Origin: Roseateles sp.
GTDB taxonomy: Bacteria > Pseudomonadota > Gammaproteobacteria > Burkholderiales > Burkholderiaceae_C
Reading direction: 5' to 3'
Assembly (NCBI GenBank): GCA_016790285.1
Contig: JAEUPJ010000058.1
Location: 62,001 to 126,000, forward strand
Length of the DNA stretch: 64,000 nt
Position numbers and translations under genes: made by a program. This document shows, in pieces, positions 9,504-17,660 of this stretch. How positions within the stretch are numbered: position 1 is the first letter of the stretch; the number at the start of each line of letters is the position of its first letter. The notes under the pieces are model-generated. The model saw only the letters and a program-made list of their open reading frames with translations. It was not told the DNA's origin and did not search any database.

Positions 9504-9576
9504 CATGTTGGGGCACTTGAGCACCCGCAACTGCCATGCCACCCCGGTTGAGGCAGTCCGCGAACAGGAGACCCCC

Positions 9577-10500
9577 TTGAGCACGACCCCAACGACGACC
9601 GCCCCGGCCGCTGCAACACGCCTCCAGGTGGAGGGATTCTTCGACCCGGCGACTTGGACAGTGAGCTACCTCGTGCTGGACACCCAGACGATGCAGTGCG
9701 CGCTGGTCGACAGCGTGCTCGACTTCGACCCCAAGTCAGGCCGCACGGACACGGCCAGTGCGGACCGGCTCATCGCCCGCGTGCAGGAACTCGGCGCGCA
9801 GGTGCAGTGGATCCTGGAAACGCACGTGCACGCTGACCACCTGTCGGCGGCGCCCTACCTCCAGAAGGCGCTCGGCGGGCGACTGGGCATTGGCCAGCAC
9901 ATCACCACCGTCCAGAACGTTTTCGGCACGCTGTTCAACGCGGGGCCGGACTTTGCGCGAGATGGCAGTCAGTTCGACCACCTTTTCAAGGACGACGAGG
10001 CTTTCCACATCGGCGGCCTGCGGGCCCGCGCGCTGCACACCCCTGGCCACACGCCCGCCTGCATGACTTACCTGGTGGCCGCAGGTGAGGGCGCTGACGC
10101 CGACATGGCCGCTTTTGTCGGCGACACCCTGTTCATGCCGGACTACGGCACCGCGCGGTGCGATTTCCCGGGCGGCGACGCCCGCATGCTGTACCGGTCG
10201 ATCAACAAGGTGTTGAGCCTGCCGCCCGCCACCAAGCTCTACATGTGCCATGACTACCAGCCCGGTGGCCGTGACGTGCAGTTCATCAGCACCGTGGCGG
10301 AAGAGCGCGCCAGCAACGTCCACGTCCGTGACGGCATCAGCGAAGACGCGTTCGTGGCCATGCGGAATGCCCGTGACGCTACGTTGGGCATGCCGACGCT
10401 GATCCTCCCGTCAGTGCAAGTCAACATGCGCGCCGGCGCCTTGCCACCTGCCGAAGACAACGGCGTGCGCTACCTGAAGATTCCGCTCAACGCGGTCTGA
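9577..10500 (+). CDS. pdo: Persulfide dioxygenase-like MBL-fold protein (Blh/ETHE1 type)
   Basis: A 307-aa metallo-beta-lactamase-fold protein with the iron motif THVHADH (about 82-88), [12 protein letters not shown] and [19 protein letters not shown], as in Blh/ETHE1 persulfide dioxygenases. These oxidise glutathione persulfide to sulfite with O2. The best start is TTG at 9577 behind CAGGAG; the frame extends to an ATG at 9499, but that overlaps the promoter region. The gene is followed 29 bases later by an SQR fusion, which would supply the persulfide substrate. Confidence 0.86.
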   Translation: MSTTPTTTAPAAATRLQVEGFFDPATWTVSYLVLDTQTMQCALVDSVLDFDPKSGRTDTASADRLIARVQELGAQVQWILETHVHADHLSAAPYLQKALGGRLGIGQHITTVQNVFGTLFNAGPDFARDGSQFDHLFKDDEAFHIGGLRARALHTPGHTPACMTYLVAAGEGADADMAAFVGDTLFMPDYGTARCDFPGGDARMLYRSINKVLSLPPATKLYMCHDYQPGGRDVQFISTVAEERASNVHVRDGISEDAFVAMRNARDATLGMPTLILPSVQVNMRAGALPPAEDNGVRYLKIPLNAV

Positions 10501-10529
10501 GTTCTCGCACCCACAACACGGAGACAACC

Positions 10530-12197
10530 ATGGAACTCAAGACCCTGACGCCCGAACTGGCCGTCGCCGCGCAGATCCGCGCGCCCGACCTGCAGGAGAT
10601 CGCCAACGCGGGCTTCCGGACGGTCATCTGCAATCGCCCGGACGGTGAGGGGAATGACCAGCCCGTCTTCGCCGAACTGGAGGCCGCCGCTCGCGGGATG
10701 GGCGTCACGCTGTACTACCTGCCCGCCGAATCCGGCAAGGTGACCGATGAACAAGGGCGCCAGTTCGGCGCGCTGATGGATGCGAGCCCCAAGCCTGTGC
10801 TGGCTTTCTGCCGAACCGGCATGCGCTCGACCACCATGTGGGCGCTGTCGCAGTCAGGCCAGCGGCCGCTGCCCGAGATCATTGAGCGAGCCGCCCGTGC
10901 CGGCTACGACTTGAAGGGCGTGGTGCGCCGGCTCGTCAACGGCGGCAAGACGCCGGTCGAGGTGGCCGATGCGTCGCACGAAGTCGTCATCATCGGCGGC
11001 GGTTCCGCGGGCATCGCCGTGGCGTCGAGCCTGTTGGCCCGCCAGCCCGGGCTGGACATCGCCATCATCGACCCGGCTGATGTCCACTACTACCAACCGG
11101 GCTGGACGCTGGTGGGCGGCGGTGTGTTTGACGCCGCGACGACTGCGCGAACGATGGCCTCCGTGCTGCCGAGGGGTGTGCACTGGTTGAAGGCGGCGGT
11201 CGCTGCCTTCGAGCCCGAGCGCGACGCCGTCATCCTGGATGGATGTCGTGTCGTCAAGTACAAGCAACTGGTCGTCTGCCCAGGTCTCAAACTGGACTGG
11301 CACGGCGTCGAGGGTCTCGTTGAGACTTTGGGGCGCAACGGCGTCACGTCGAACTACCGCTACGACTTGGCGCCGTACACATGGCAACTGGTTCAGCAAC
11401 TGCGCGGCGGTCGTGCGGTCTTCACCCAGCCGCCCATGCCCATCAAGTGTGCTGGCGCGCCGCAGAAGGCGATGTACCTGTCTGCGGACCACTGGCTCCG
11501 CACCGGCGCGCTAAGGGACATCGACATCCAGTTCTGCAACGCCGGTGCGGTGCTGTTCGGTGTCGCCGAGTACGTCCCAGCGCTGATGCGTTACGTGGAG
11601 ATCTACGGCATCCACTTGAACTTCAGCCAAACGCTCACCGCGATCGACGGCAGTGCGCGCAAGGCGACCTTCAGCATGGCCAATGCCGACGGCAGCAAAA
11701 CGACAGTCGTCCGCGACTTCGACATGATTCACGTCGTGCCGCCTCAGAAGGCGCCCGACTTCATCCGCGTGAGCCCCTTGTCCGACGCGGCGGGCTGGGT
11801 CGACGTGGACCCGGCCACGCTGAGACACAAGACCTTTGCCAATGTCTTTGCGCTTGGCGATGCCGCCAACACCGCCAACGCCAAGACCGCTGCCGCGGCT
11901 CGCAAGCAGGCCCCAGTCGTCGCGCACAACGTGCTCGCTGCTCGTGGTGCGGCCCAGGGCGAGGCGCACTACGACGGTTACGGTTCATGTCCGTTGACCG
12001 TGGAGCGCGGAAAGATCGTGCTGGCGGAGTTCACCTACGGTGGCAAGGTGGCGCCCAGTTTTCCGAAGTGGCTGATCAACGGCACCGAGCCGTCACGCCT
12101 GGCCTGGCTGCTCAAGGAGCGCATCCTGCCGCCGCTGTACTGGGAAGGCATGCTCAAGGGGCGCGAGTGGCTGGCTGAACCGGAAATGGTGGGCTGA
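10530..12197 (+). CDS. sqr: Sulfurtransferase (DUF442)-sulfide:quinone oxidoreductase fusion
   Basis: A 555-aa two-domain protein. Residues 1 to about 135 are a DUF442/TIGR01244-type phosphatase-like sulfurtransferase domain with the active-site loop CRTGMRS (94-100). From about 150 on it is a type II SQR flavoprotein: the FAD motif is VVIIGGGSAGIAVA, the redox cysteine candidates are about C250 (VVCPGL) and C307 (IKCAGAPQK), and the C-terminal FAD motif is VFALGDAANTANAKTAAAA. SQR oxidises sulfide to persulfide and reduces quinone at the membrane. The fused domain probably passes the sulfane sulfur to a thiol acceptor for the upstream dioxygenase. An AGAC-type ribosome site precedes the ATG; tauE starts 4 bases after its stop. 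Confidence 0.9.
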   Translation: MELKTLTPELAVAAQIRAPDLQEIANAGFRTVICNRPDGEGNDQPVFAELEAAARGMGVTLYYLPAESGKVTDEQGRQFGALMDASPKPVLAFCRTGMRSTTMWALSQSGQRPLPEIIERAARAGYDLKGVVRRLVNGGKTPVEVADASHEVVIIGGGSAGIAVASSLLARQPGLDIAIIDPADVHYYQPGWTLVGGGVFDAATTARTMASVLPRGVHWLKAAVAAFEPERDAVILDGCRVVKYKQLVVCPGLKLDWHGVEGLVETLGRNGVTSNYRYDLAPYTWQLVQQLRGGRAVFTQPPMPIKCAGAPQKAMYLSADHWLRTGALRDIDIQFCNAGAVLFGVAEYVPALMRYVEIYGIHLNFSQTLTAIDGSARKATFSMANADGSKTTVVRDFDMIHVVPPQKAPDFIRVSPLSDAAGWVDVDPATLRHKTFANVFALGDAANTANAKTAAAARKQAPVVAHNVLAARGAAQGEAHYDGYGSCPLTVERGKIVLAEFTYGGKVAPSFPKWLINGTEPSRLAWLLKERILPPLYWEGMLKGREWLAEPEMVG

Positions 12198-12201
12198 GCC
12201 C

Positions 12202-13014
12202 ATGGTCGTGGATGTCACCGCCCTCAGTTTGTTGATGGGCGCCGCGGTGGGCGTCGTGCTGGCGCTGACCGGTGCCGGCGGCGGCATCCTCGCAGTGCCG
12301 CTGTTGGTGTTTGGTCTGCATCTGCAGATGTCGCAGGCGGCGCCGATTGGACTTCTTGCCGTGGGCTTGGCAGCCGCCGTCGGCGCACTCCTCGGACTGA
12401 GGGAAGGTGTCGTGCGCTACCGCGCGGCACTGCTGATCGGGCTGACAGGCATGCTGATCGCACCGCTCGGCGTCCGGTTGTCACAGTTGCTCCCCAACGG
12501 GCCTGTGATGGCGCTCTTCGCATTGGTCTTGGGCTGGGTCGCTTGGCGCAGCTTGAGCCAAGGCCGGCGCACTTCCACCCCCGGTCAACTGCGCAAGCGG
12601 CCCGTCTGCGCGATGAACCCGGCCACGGGGCGGCTTTCGTGGCGTGCGCCGTGTACGGCAGTCTTGTCCGCGACCGGTGCGCTGTCCGGCTTGCTCAGTG
12701 GCCTGCTCGGCATTGGCGGCGGATTTGTCATCGTGCCGATGCTGGGCAGCTTCAGCGACGTACCCGCGCGCGGCGTGGTCGCGACGTCGATGGCGGTGAT
12801 CGCGCTGGTCTCCGTGGGCGGTGTTCTCGGCGCCGCGTCGCAGGGCGGGATGAACTGGGGGATTGCTCTGCCGTTCGCCGCCGGTGCGGCCGGTGCGCTG
12901 GTCGCCGGGCGGCAAGTCAGCCAGCGTTTGAGCGGGGCACGACTCCAGCAGGCCTTTGGTGTTCTTGCCGGTGTCGTCGCGTTGGCGATGTTCTATCGAG
13001 CCTGGTTTGCGTGA
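12202..13014 (+). CDS. TauE/SafE-family sulfite exporter
   Basis: A 270-aa integral membrane protein with about eight hydrophobic helices arranged as two repeats. Each repeat begins with the family's glycine-rich signature (LTGAGGGILAVPLLVFGL near residue 20, LLGIGGGFVIVPML near 170). TauE/SafE proteins export sulfite or organosulfonates. Placed directly behind the dioxygenase and SQR, it would remove the sulfite they make. It is the last gene of this unit; a short hairpin follows. Confidence 0.88.
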   Translation: MVVDVTALSLLMGAAVGVVLALTGAGGGILAVPLLVFGLHLQMSQAAPIGLLAVGLAAAVGALLGLREGVVRYRAALLIGLTGMLIAPLGVRLSQLLPNGPVMALFALVLGWVAWRSLSQGRRTSTPGQLRKRPVCAMNPATGRLSWRAPCTAVLSATGALSGLLSGLLGIGGGFVIVPMLGSFSDVPARGVVATSMAVIALVSVGGVLGAASQGGMNWGIALPFAAGAAGALVAGRQVSQRLSGARLQQAFGVLAGVVALAMFYRAWFA

Positions 13015-13026
13015 GTGCAAAAGAAG

Positions 13027-13046
13027 ACAGCCCTCGACGGGGCTGT
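13027..13046 (+). terminator. Weak hairpin after tauE
   Basis: ACAGCCC and GGGCTGT form a 7-bp stem around a 6-base loop, 13 bases after the exporter stop. No T-run follows, so it may be only a weak terminator or an RNA 3'-end structure. Confidence 0.4.
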
Positions 13047-13118
13047 TGAACTCAAGGCATCACCTGATGCAGGTCAATGCTTCAAGTCGCAGGCGCGGCC
13101 GATATGAGGCCCAGGCGC

Positions 13119-13208
13119 TGGCGGAGGCTGTGAGATTCGAACTCACGGGCCGTTTGACCGGCCGACGGTTTTCAAGACCGTTGGGTTAAACCACTCCCCC
13201 AAGCCTCC
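13119..13208 (-). tRNA. tRNA-Ser(TGA)
   Basis: A 90-nt class II tRNA. The acceptor stem GGAGGCT pairs with AGCCTCC, discriminator G, and CCA is encoded. The anticodon loop CTTGAAA gives TGA, and the long variable arm and T-arm GTTCGAATC are intact. It is convergent with tauE and downstream of apaH on the same strand. Confidence 0.97.
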
Positions 13209-13222
13209 GGAAGGCGCGCATT

Positions 13223-14047
13223 CTACGAGCCAGGCTTGAGTGCCTGGTCGCAGGCCACCTGGATGATTTCGCGCCGGGTGCCGTCCACGCGCGCGGCGGT
13301 GAGCTGGCCGCCCCACACGCAGCCGGTGTCCAGGCCCAGCAGCTGCGGGCGGTCCAGCAGGCCGAGCGTGGACCAGTGGCCGAAGGCGATCGGGGTGCCT
13401 TCGGTGCGGCGCCCCGGCACGTCGAACCACGGCATGAAGCCCTCGGGCGCGGCGCCGGCGCCGTCCTTGGTCTTGAAGTCCATCTCGCCCTCGGCCGTGC
13501 AAAAGCGCAGCCGCGTGAGGGCGTTGACGGTGAAGCGCAGCCGGGGCGTGCCCGTCAGTGCCGGGCTCCAGCGAGCGGGCTCGTTGCCGTACATGGCGTG
13601 CAGGAAGTCGGGCAGGTCGGGGCTGCGCAGCACGGCCTCCACCTCGCCGGCCAGCGCCAGCGTGTCGTCACGGCTCCACTGCGGCGGCACGCCCGCGTGG
13701 ACCATCAGCCAGCCCGCGTCGAACACCGCCATGCGCTGGTGGCGCAGCCAGTCGACGAGGGCGGCGCGGTCGGAGGCGGCGAGGATGTCGTCGACGGTGT
13801 CGCCCTTGTGCGGCCGGCGCACATCGTGGGCGGCGGCCAGCAGGTGCAGGTCGTGGTTGCCCAGCAGGCAGGTCGCGGCGTCGCCCAGGCTGATCAGCCG
13901 CCGCAGCGTGGCCAGCGACGCAGGGCCGCGGTTGACCAGGTCGCCCAGCAGCCAGAGCCGGTCGCGCGAGGGCGAGAAATCGAGGCGTTGCAGCAGCCGC
14001 TCCAGCGCGTCGCAGCAGCCCTGGAGGTCACCGATCAGGTAGTTCAT
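13223..14047 (-). CDS. apaH: Symmetrical bis(5'-nucleosyl)-tetraphosphatase ApaH
   Basis: A 274-aa metallophosphoesterase that splits Ap4A into two ADP. The motifs run in order: YLIGDLQGCCDALERLL at the N-terminus, WLLGDLVNRGPASL, CLLGNHDLHLLA and VHAGVPPQW. The rest (MYGNEP...W, FGHWSTLGL and LDTGCVWGGQLTAAR) follows the ApaH pattern closely. The start at 14047 begins directly with MNYLIGDLQG; in-frame sequence upstream does not resemble ApaH. It runs divergently from the CNNM-type gene. Confidence 0.95.
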   Translation of the reverse strand: MNYLIGDLQGCCDALERLLQRLDFSPSRDRLWLLGDLVNRGPASLATLRRLISLGDAATCLLGNHDLHLLAAAHDVRRPHKGDTVDDILAASDRAALVDWLRHQRMAVFDAGWLMVHAGVPPQWSRDDTLALAGEVEAVLRSPDLPDFLHAMYGNEPARWSPALTGTPRLRFTVNALTRLRFCTAEGEMDFKTKDGAGAAPEGFMPWFDVPGRRTEGTPIAFGHWSTLGLLDRPQLLGLDTGCVWGGQLTAARVDGTRREIIQVACDQALKPGS

Positions 14048-14189
14048 GGGCTGGATTGTCCGGGCAGGCGCCGTGCCAGCCCCCAAGCAAGGGATCGCAC
14101 GATGGGCGTCGTCACAGCCATCTGCTAGTCTCTCGGGCTTCGTTTTAGACCGCGCGCCGCCACGGGTTAACCCTTGTCTGGCGCCTTCG

Positions 14190-15494
14190 ATGGACACCGC
14201 TCTCGTTCTCTTCCTGATCGTTCTCAACGGACTTTTCGCCATGTCGGAGATGGCGCTGACGGCCAGCCGCAAGGCGAGATTGCAGGTGATGGTGGAGAGC
14301 GGGGAGGGCGGCGCGCAGGCCGCGATGGACCTGCACGACAACCCGACGAAGTTCCTGTCGACGGTGCAGATCGGCATCACCGGCATCGGCGTGCTCAACG
14401 GCATCGTGGGCGATGCCGCGTTCTCGGGCCCGTTGTCGCTGTGGCTGACCGAGACCTTCCACCTCAACCCGAATGCCACCGAGATCGCCGCCACGGCGCT
14501 GGTGGTGGTCATCATCACGCTGCTGACGATCGTCTTCGGCGAGCTGGTGCCCAAGCGCATCGGGCAGATCTACCCGGAGACCGTTGCCCGGCTCGTTGCG
14601 CCGGCGATGAACTTCATCTCGATGGTCGCGCGCCCGCTCGTGCGCCTGCTCAGCGTCACCACCGAGGCCACGCTGGGCCTGCTGGGCCTGCGCAACAAGG
14701 GCCAGCGCGGCGTGACGGAAGAAGAGATCGCAGCGAGCCTGGAAGAAGGGCTGGACGCCGGCGTCATCGAGCAGCACGAGCACCAGATGGTGCGCAACGT
14801 GTTCCGCCTGGACGAGCGCCAGATCGGCTCGATGATGATCCCGCGCGCCGAAATCGCCTGGCTGGACGTCGAGGCCACGCCCGCCGAGGTGCTGGCCGTG
14901 CTGCGCGAACACGGCTTCAACCGCTACCCCGTGTGCCGCGGCGGCTTGAACGAGGTGCTGGGCGTGGCCAACGCGCCCGCGCTGCTGGCGGGCATGCTCG
15001 AAGGCCTGCCGCTGGACCTGATGGCGGGCCTGGAGGCGCCGCTGTTCGTGCCCGAGACGCTGTCGGGCATGGAGCTGCTGGAACATTTCCGCGTCTCGGA
15101 CGCGCCGCTCGTGTTCGTCGTGGACGAGTACGGCGAGGTGCAGGGCGTGATCGCCGTGCGTGACGTGCTGGAAGCCATTGCCGGGGAGTTCAATGCCCCG
15201 AGCGACGGCGACGCCTGGGCGGTGCAGCGCGAGGACGGGAGCTGGCTGTTCGACGGCCTCATTCCCGTGCCCGAGCTCAAGGACCGCCTGGAGCTCAAGG
15301 AACTGCCCGAAGAGGACCGTGGGCGCTACAACACCCTGGCCGGCATGATCATGCTGCTGCTGGGCCGGTTGCCGCGCACGACCGATGTCGTGGAGTGGGA
15401 CGCGTGGAGATTCGAGGTCGTGGACCTTGACGGCAAGCGTGTGGACAAAGTGCTGGTCAGTCGCCTGGCCGAACCTGGAGAGAAAGAATCATGA
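14190..15494 (+). CDS. CNNM/CorC-type (DUF21 + CBS) membrane protein
   Basis: A 434-aa protein with the hemolysin-C/CNNM layout. An N-terminal DUF21 membrane domain of three to four helices (LFLIVLNGLFAMSEMALTASRKARL, IGITGIGVLNGIVG, VVVIITLLTIVFGELVPKR) leads into two CBS motifs (MIPRAEIAWLDVEA, VFVVDEYGEVQGVI) and a C-terminal CorC/HlyC transporter-associated domain (DGLIPVPELKDRL to the end). Relatives are linked to Mg2+ or Co2+ efflux; the substrate here is not shown. The ATG at 14190 places the first membrane helix at the N-terminus. Its stop overlaps the sapC start (ATGA). Confidence 0.88.
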   Translation: MDTALVLFLIVLNGLFAMSEMALTASRKARLQVMVESGEGGAQAAMDLHDNPTKFLSTVQIGITGIGVLNGIVGDAAFSGPLSLWLTETFHLNPNATEIAATALVVVIITLLTIVFGELVPKRIGQIYPETVARLVAPAMNFISMVARPLVRLLSVTTEATLGLLGLRNKGQRGVTEEEIAASLEEGLDAGVIEQHEHQMVRNVFRLDERQIGSMMIPRAEIAWLDVEATPAEVLAVLREHGFNRYPVCRGGLNEVLGVANAPALLAGMLEGLPLDLMAGLEAPLFVPETLSGMELLEHFRVSDAPLVFVVDEYGEVQGVIAVRDVLEAIAGEFNAPSDGDAWAVQREDGSWLFDGLIPVPELKDRLELKELPEEDRGRYNTLAGMIMLLLGRLPRTTDVVEWDAWRFEVVDLDGKRVDKVLVSRLAEPGEKES

Positions 15495-16228
15495 GCAAAC
15501 CCCCGATGTACGGCGAACTGCTGCCGCTGGACCGCGAAGTCCACAAGAACCTGAAGCTGGACACCAGCAAGTCCGTCGTCACCCGCGTGGCCGACCAGAA
15601 CTCGGTCTTCCTGGCCGCCGTGGAGTTCGGTGACGCGTGCAAGGAATTCCCCATCGTCTTCGTGCGCGCCGGCAACGCCGGCCCGGACGCCAAGCCGGCG
15701 GTGGCCCCGCTGGCCGTGTTCGGCCTGCGCGCTGGCTCCAACCTGTTCGTCAACGGCGACCAGTGGACCGGCAACTACGTGCCGGCCTACATCCGCCGCT
15801 ACCCGTTCGTGATGGCGCGCCTGGACGACAACGCCAACAACATGGCCGTCTGCTACGACTCCACATGGCCGGCCTTCAACGAGACCACCGGTGAAGCCCT
15901 CTTCAAGGATGGCCAGCCGACCGAGTTCGTGCTGAACGCCAAGACCTTCCTGGAGAATTTCGAGCAGGAAGCCGAGCGCACGCGCCTGATCTGCGAACTG
16001 CTCGTTGACATGGAGCTGCTGCAGCCCATGCGCTTCGAGGCGGAGTTGCCCAACGGCGAGAAGTTCGACGTGGAAGGCTTCCTCGCGCTGGACGAGAAGA
16101 AGTACGCCGAGCTGCCGGACGCCAAGGTGCTGGAACTGCACCGCAACGGCCTGATCGCGCTGATCGAGATGCACCGCCTCTCGCTCACCAACATGAACCG
16201 CCTGGTGGGCAAGTACGCCGCTGCCTGA
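15491..16228 (+). CDS. SapC family protein
   Basis: A 245-aa protein matching the SapC family (name from the Campylobacter S-layer locus), which is widespread in proteobacteria without S-layers and of unknown biochemical role. Recognisable are YGELLPLDREVHKNLKL near the N-terminus, the conserved IRRYPFVMA near residue 100, and the C-terminal LHRNGLIALIEMHRLSLTNMNRL. No signal peptide or membrane helix. It overlaps the preceding gene by 4 bases and ends in a strong terminator, so the two form an operon. Confidence 0.85.
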   Translation: MSKPPMYGELLPLDREVHKNLKLDTSKSVVTRVADQNSVFLAAVEFGDACKEFPIVFVRAGNAGPDAKPAVAPLAVFGLRAGSNLFVNGDQWTGNYVPAYIRRYPFVMARLDDNANNMAVCYDSTWPAFNETTGEALFKDGQPTEFVLNAKTFLENFEQEAERTRLICELLVDMELLQPMRFEAELPNGEKFDVEGFLALDEKKYAELPDAKVLELHRNGLIALIEMHRLSLTNMNRLVGKYAAA

Positions 16229-16249
16229 ACCGCCTAGCGCATGTTGAGG

Positions 16250-16276
16250 AGGCCACGCTGCGCGTGGCCTTTTTTT
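16250..16276 (+). terminator. Rho-independent terminator of the CNNM-sapC operon
   Basis: AGGCCACGC and GCGTGGCCT form a perfect 9-bp stem with a 3-base loop, followed directly by a run of Ts. It lies 22 bases after the sapC stop. Confidence 0.93.
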
Positions 16277-16370
16277 CGGGCGTGGCCTGCGAACGCGCAA
16301 TTTGCACGCAGATGTCACCCGGATCAGGGACAGGCCAACCCCCGAAGGATGGAAACAGGATGTATCGGTC

Positions 16371-16392
16371 TGTGAAACGACATCGTTTGACA
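16371..16392. promoter_or_regulatory. 22-bp palindrome upstream of the FeeM-like gene
   Basis: TGTGAAACGA-CA-TCGTTTGACA is a 22-bp inverted repeat with a single mismatched pair, 57 bases upstream of the FeeM-like gene's ATG. The size and spacing suit a dimeric repressor such as TetR. A TTGACA hexamer lies at its right end, but I found no well-spaced -10. Confidence 0.5.
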
Positions 16393-16448
16393 GATTTCAA
16401 TCCCTAGACTCCGCCCCTCGGCGCGTTGGGCGCCCAGGATGTAGTCAG

Positions 16449-17138
16449 ATGATCCCGACCTTTTTCGAAGAGAGCCGCCGCACGCCGCTGAACCCCAACG
16501 GCGGCCCGCCGTTGGAACTGGACAGCGATTTCGGCTCGCTGGACGGTGATGCCTACGACCTGGTGGAGCGCCGCTATGGCGACCGGGGCCTGGCGGTCAC
16601 GAAGGAACGCTTCAGCAGCCGCAACGAGGCGGGCGACATCGTCTGCACGGCGCGCAACGGCGAGCAGATCGTCGGCACGCTGTCAGTGCGCTTCGATGGC
16701 CCCGCCGGCCTGCATGCCGACACCCTCTTCGAGGCGGAACTGGCCGAATGGCGCGCCGCGGGGGTCAAGCTGTGCGAGTTCGGCAGCCTCGCGGTCGACC
16801 GGCATTCGCACAACGCCAAGCGCGTGCTGGCCCAGATCTTTCACCTCGGCTACCTGCACGCCCACCGCAAGGCCCGCTGCGAGCGCCTCATCATCGAGGT
16901 CAACCCGCGCCATGTGGCGTTTTACCGCCGCTACCTGGGCCTGCTGCCGTTCACGACCGCCCGGCACAACCCGCGCGTGAACGCGCCGGCCGTGCTGATG
17001 AGCATCGATTTCGCGACGGTGCGCGAGCAGATCGCGCTCTGGGGTGGGCGCCCGGAGGTGCTGACCCAGGCGCGCTGCCTCTACCCGTTGGCCTGGGACG
17101 CCGCCACCGAAGCGGCGATGTTGGCCAAGCTGCCCTGA
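16449..17138 (+). CDS. N-acyl amino acid synthase-like (FeeM/GNAT-fold) protein
   Basis: A 229-aa protein resembling the FeeM catalytic core: a GNAT-like fold that joins a fatty acyl group from acyl-ACP to an amino acid. The supporting pattern is AYDLVERRYGDRGLAV (entry helix), GTLSVRFDGPAGLHADTLFEAELAEWR, CEFGSLAVDRHSHNAKRVLAQIFHLGYLHAHRK and LIIEVNPRHVAFYRRYLGLLPF. That order is also shared with autoinducer synthases. The start at 16449 is downstream of the palindrome; the frame is open upstream but shows no family similarity. Its 3' end overlaps the convergent unknown gene by 58 bases. Confidence 0.65.
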   Translation: MIPTFFEESRRTPLNPNGGPPLELDSDFGSLDGDAYDLVERRYGDRGLAVTKERFSSRNEAGDIVCTARNGEQIVGTLSVRFDGPAGLHADTLFEAELAEWRAAGVKLCEFGSLAVDRHSHNAKRVLAQIFHLGYLHAHRKARCERLIIEVNPRHVAFYRRYLGLLPFTTARHNPRVNAPAVLMSIDFATVREQIALWGGRPEVLTQARCLYPLAWDAATEAAMLAKLP

Positions 17139-17584
17139 GTGAACAGGCGGGCCGGGGCCGTGCGGCCCGGTTCCCGGTCGGCCAGTTTGGCCGCCACATA
17201 GGGCGCGGTAGCGAATTCCTGCTGCAGACGCTGCAGCAAATCCTGGCGGTCGGGCATGGGCGCGCCGCAGGAAATGCGCGCGGCGATCGCGCGGTCCAGC
17301 GCGCCTTCCAGACCATTGCACTGCACCGAGAACGAGGTGTGGTGCGGCTGGCCCAGGCGGTCGGTCCACGTCGCGACCACGCGCAGCACGGGGCCCACGG
17401 TGCGCAGCACCCATTCGAAGCGGATGCCGGCAGTGCGGGTGCGGCTGCGGCGCATCAGCCGGCCCATGGCGCTGCCGCCAGGGCGGCGCGGGCGCTCCAG
17501 GCGCAGGTCGTCCAGAAAACGTTCGGCAGCCGCCGCTTCGGCGGTGCCGGCCATGGCGGTGGTGTCCATGGTTTCAATCGTCAT
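17081..17584 (-). CDS. Unknown protein, 167 aa
   Basis: I do not recognise this family. The protein is soluble-looking, with a basic N-terminal third (FLDDLRLERPRRPGGSAMGRLMRRSRTRT). A beta-rich middle (GIRFEWVLRTVGPVLRVVATWTDRLGQPHHTSFSVQCNG) leads to a helical C-terminus (DRQDLLQRLQQEFATAPYVAAKLADREPG). The start at 17584 has GGAG eight bases upstream. A sigma-54-like site lies about 41-56 bases upstream. Its end overlaps the FeeM-like gene tail to tail, and its strand and promoter place it with the stress genes to its right. Confidence 0.6.
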   Translation of the reverse strand: MTIETMDTTAMAGTAEAAAAERFLDDLRLERPRRPGGSAMGRLMRRSRTRTAGIRFEWVLRTVGPVLRVVATWTDRLGQPHHTSFSVQCNGLEGALDRAIAARISCGAPMPDRQDLLQRLQQEFATAPYVAAKLADREPGRTAPARLFTQGSLANIAASVAASQANG

Positions 17585-17624
17585 GGTCAAACTCCAGTGG
17601 TGCGGATGAACCCGGTGCTTCATC

Positions 17625-17640
17625 GGCAAACTGCGTTCCC
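17625..17640 (-). promoter_or_regulatory. Sigma-54-like -24/-12 site, unknown gene at 17584
   Basis: On the - strand GGGAACGCAGTTTGCC has GG-N10-GC spacing; -24 deviates (GGAAC for GGCAC). The predicted leader is about 30 nt. Confidence 0.45.
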
Positions 17641-17660
17641 GGCGCCGCGCGGCCCGGGCT

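Noticed and set aside
16277-16448. TTGACA at 16387-16392 as a sigma-70 promoter for the FeeM-like gene
   Set aside because: The nearest -10-like hexamer (TAGACT) is only 12 bases away, too close for a working promoter.
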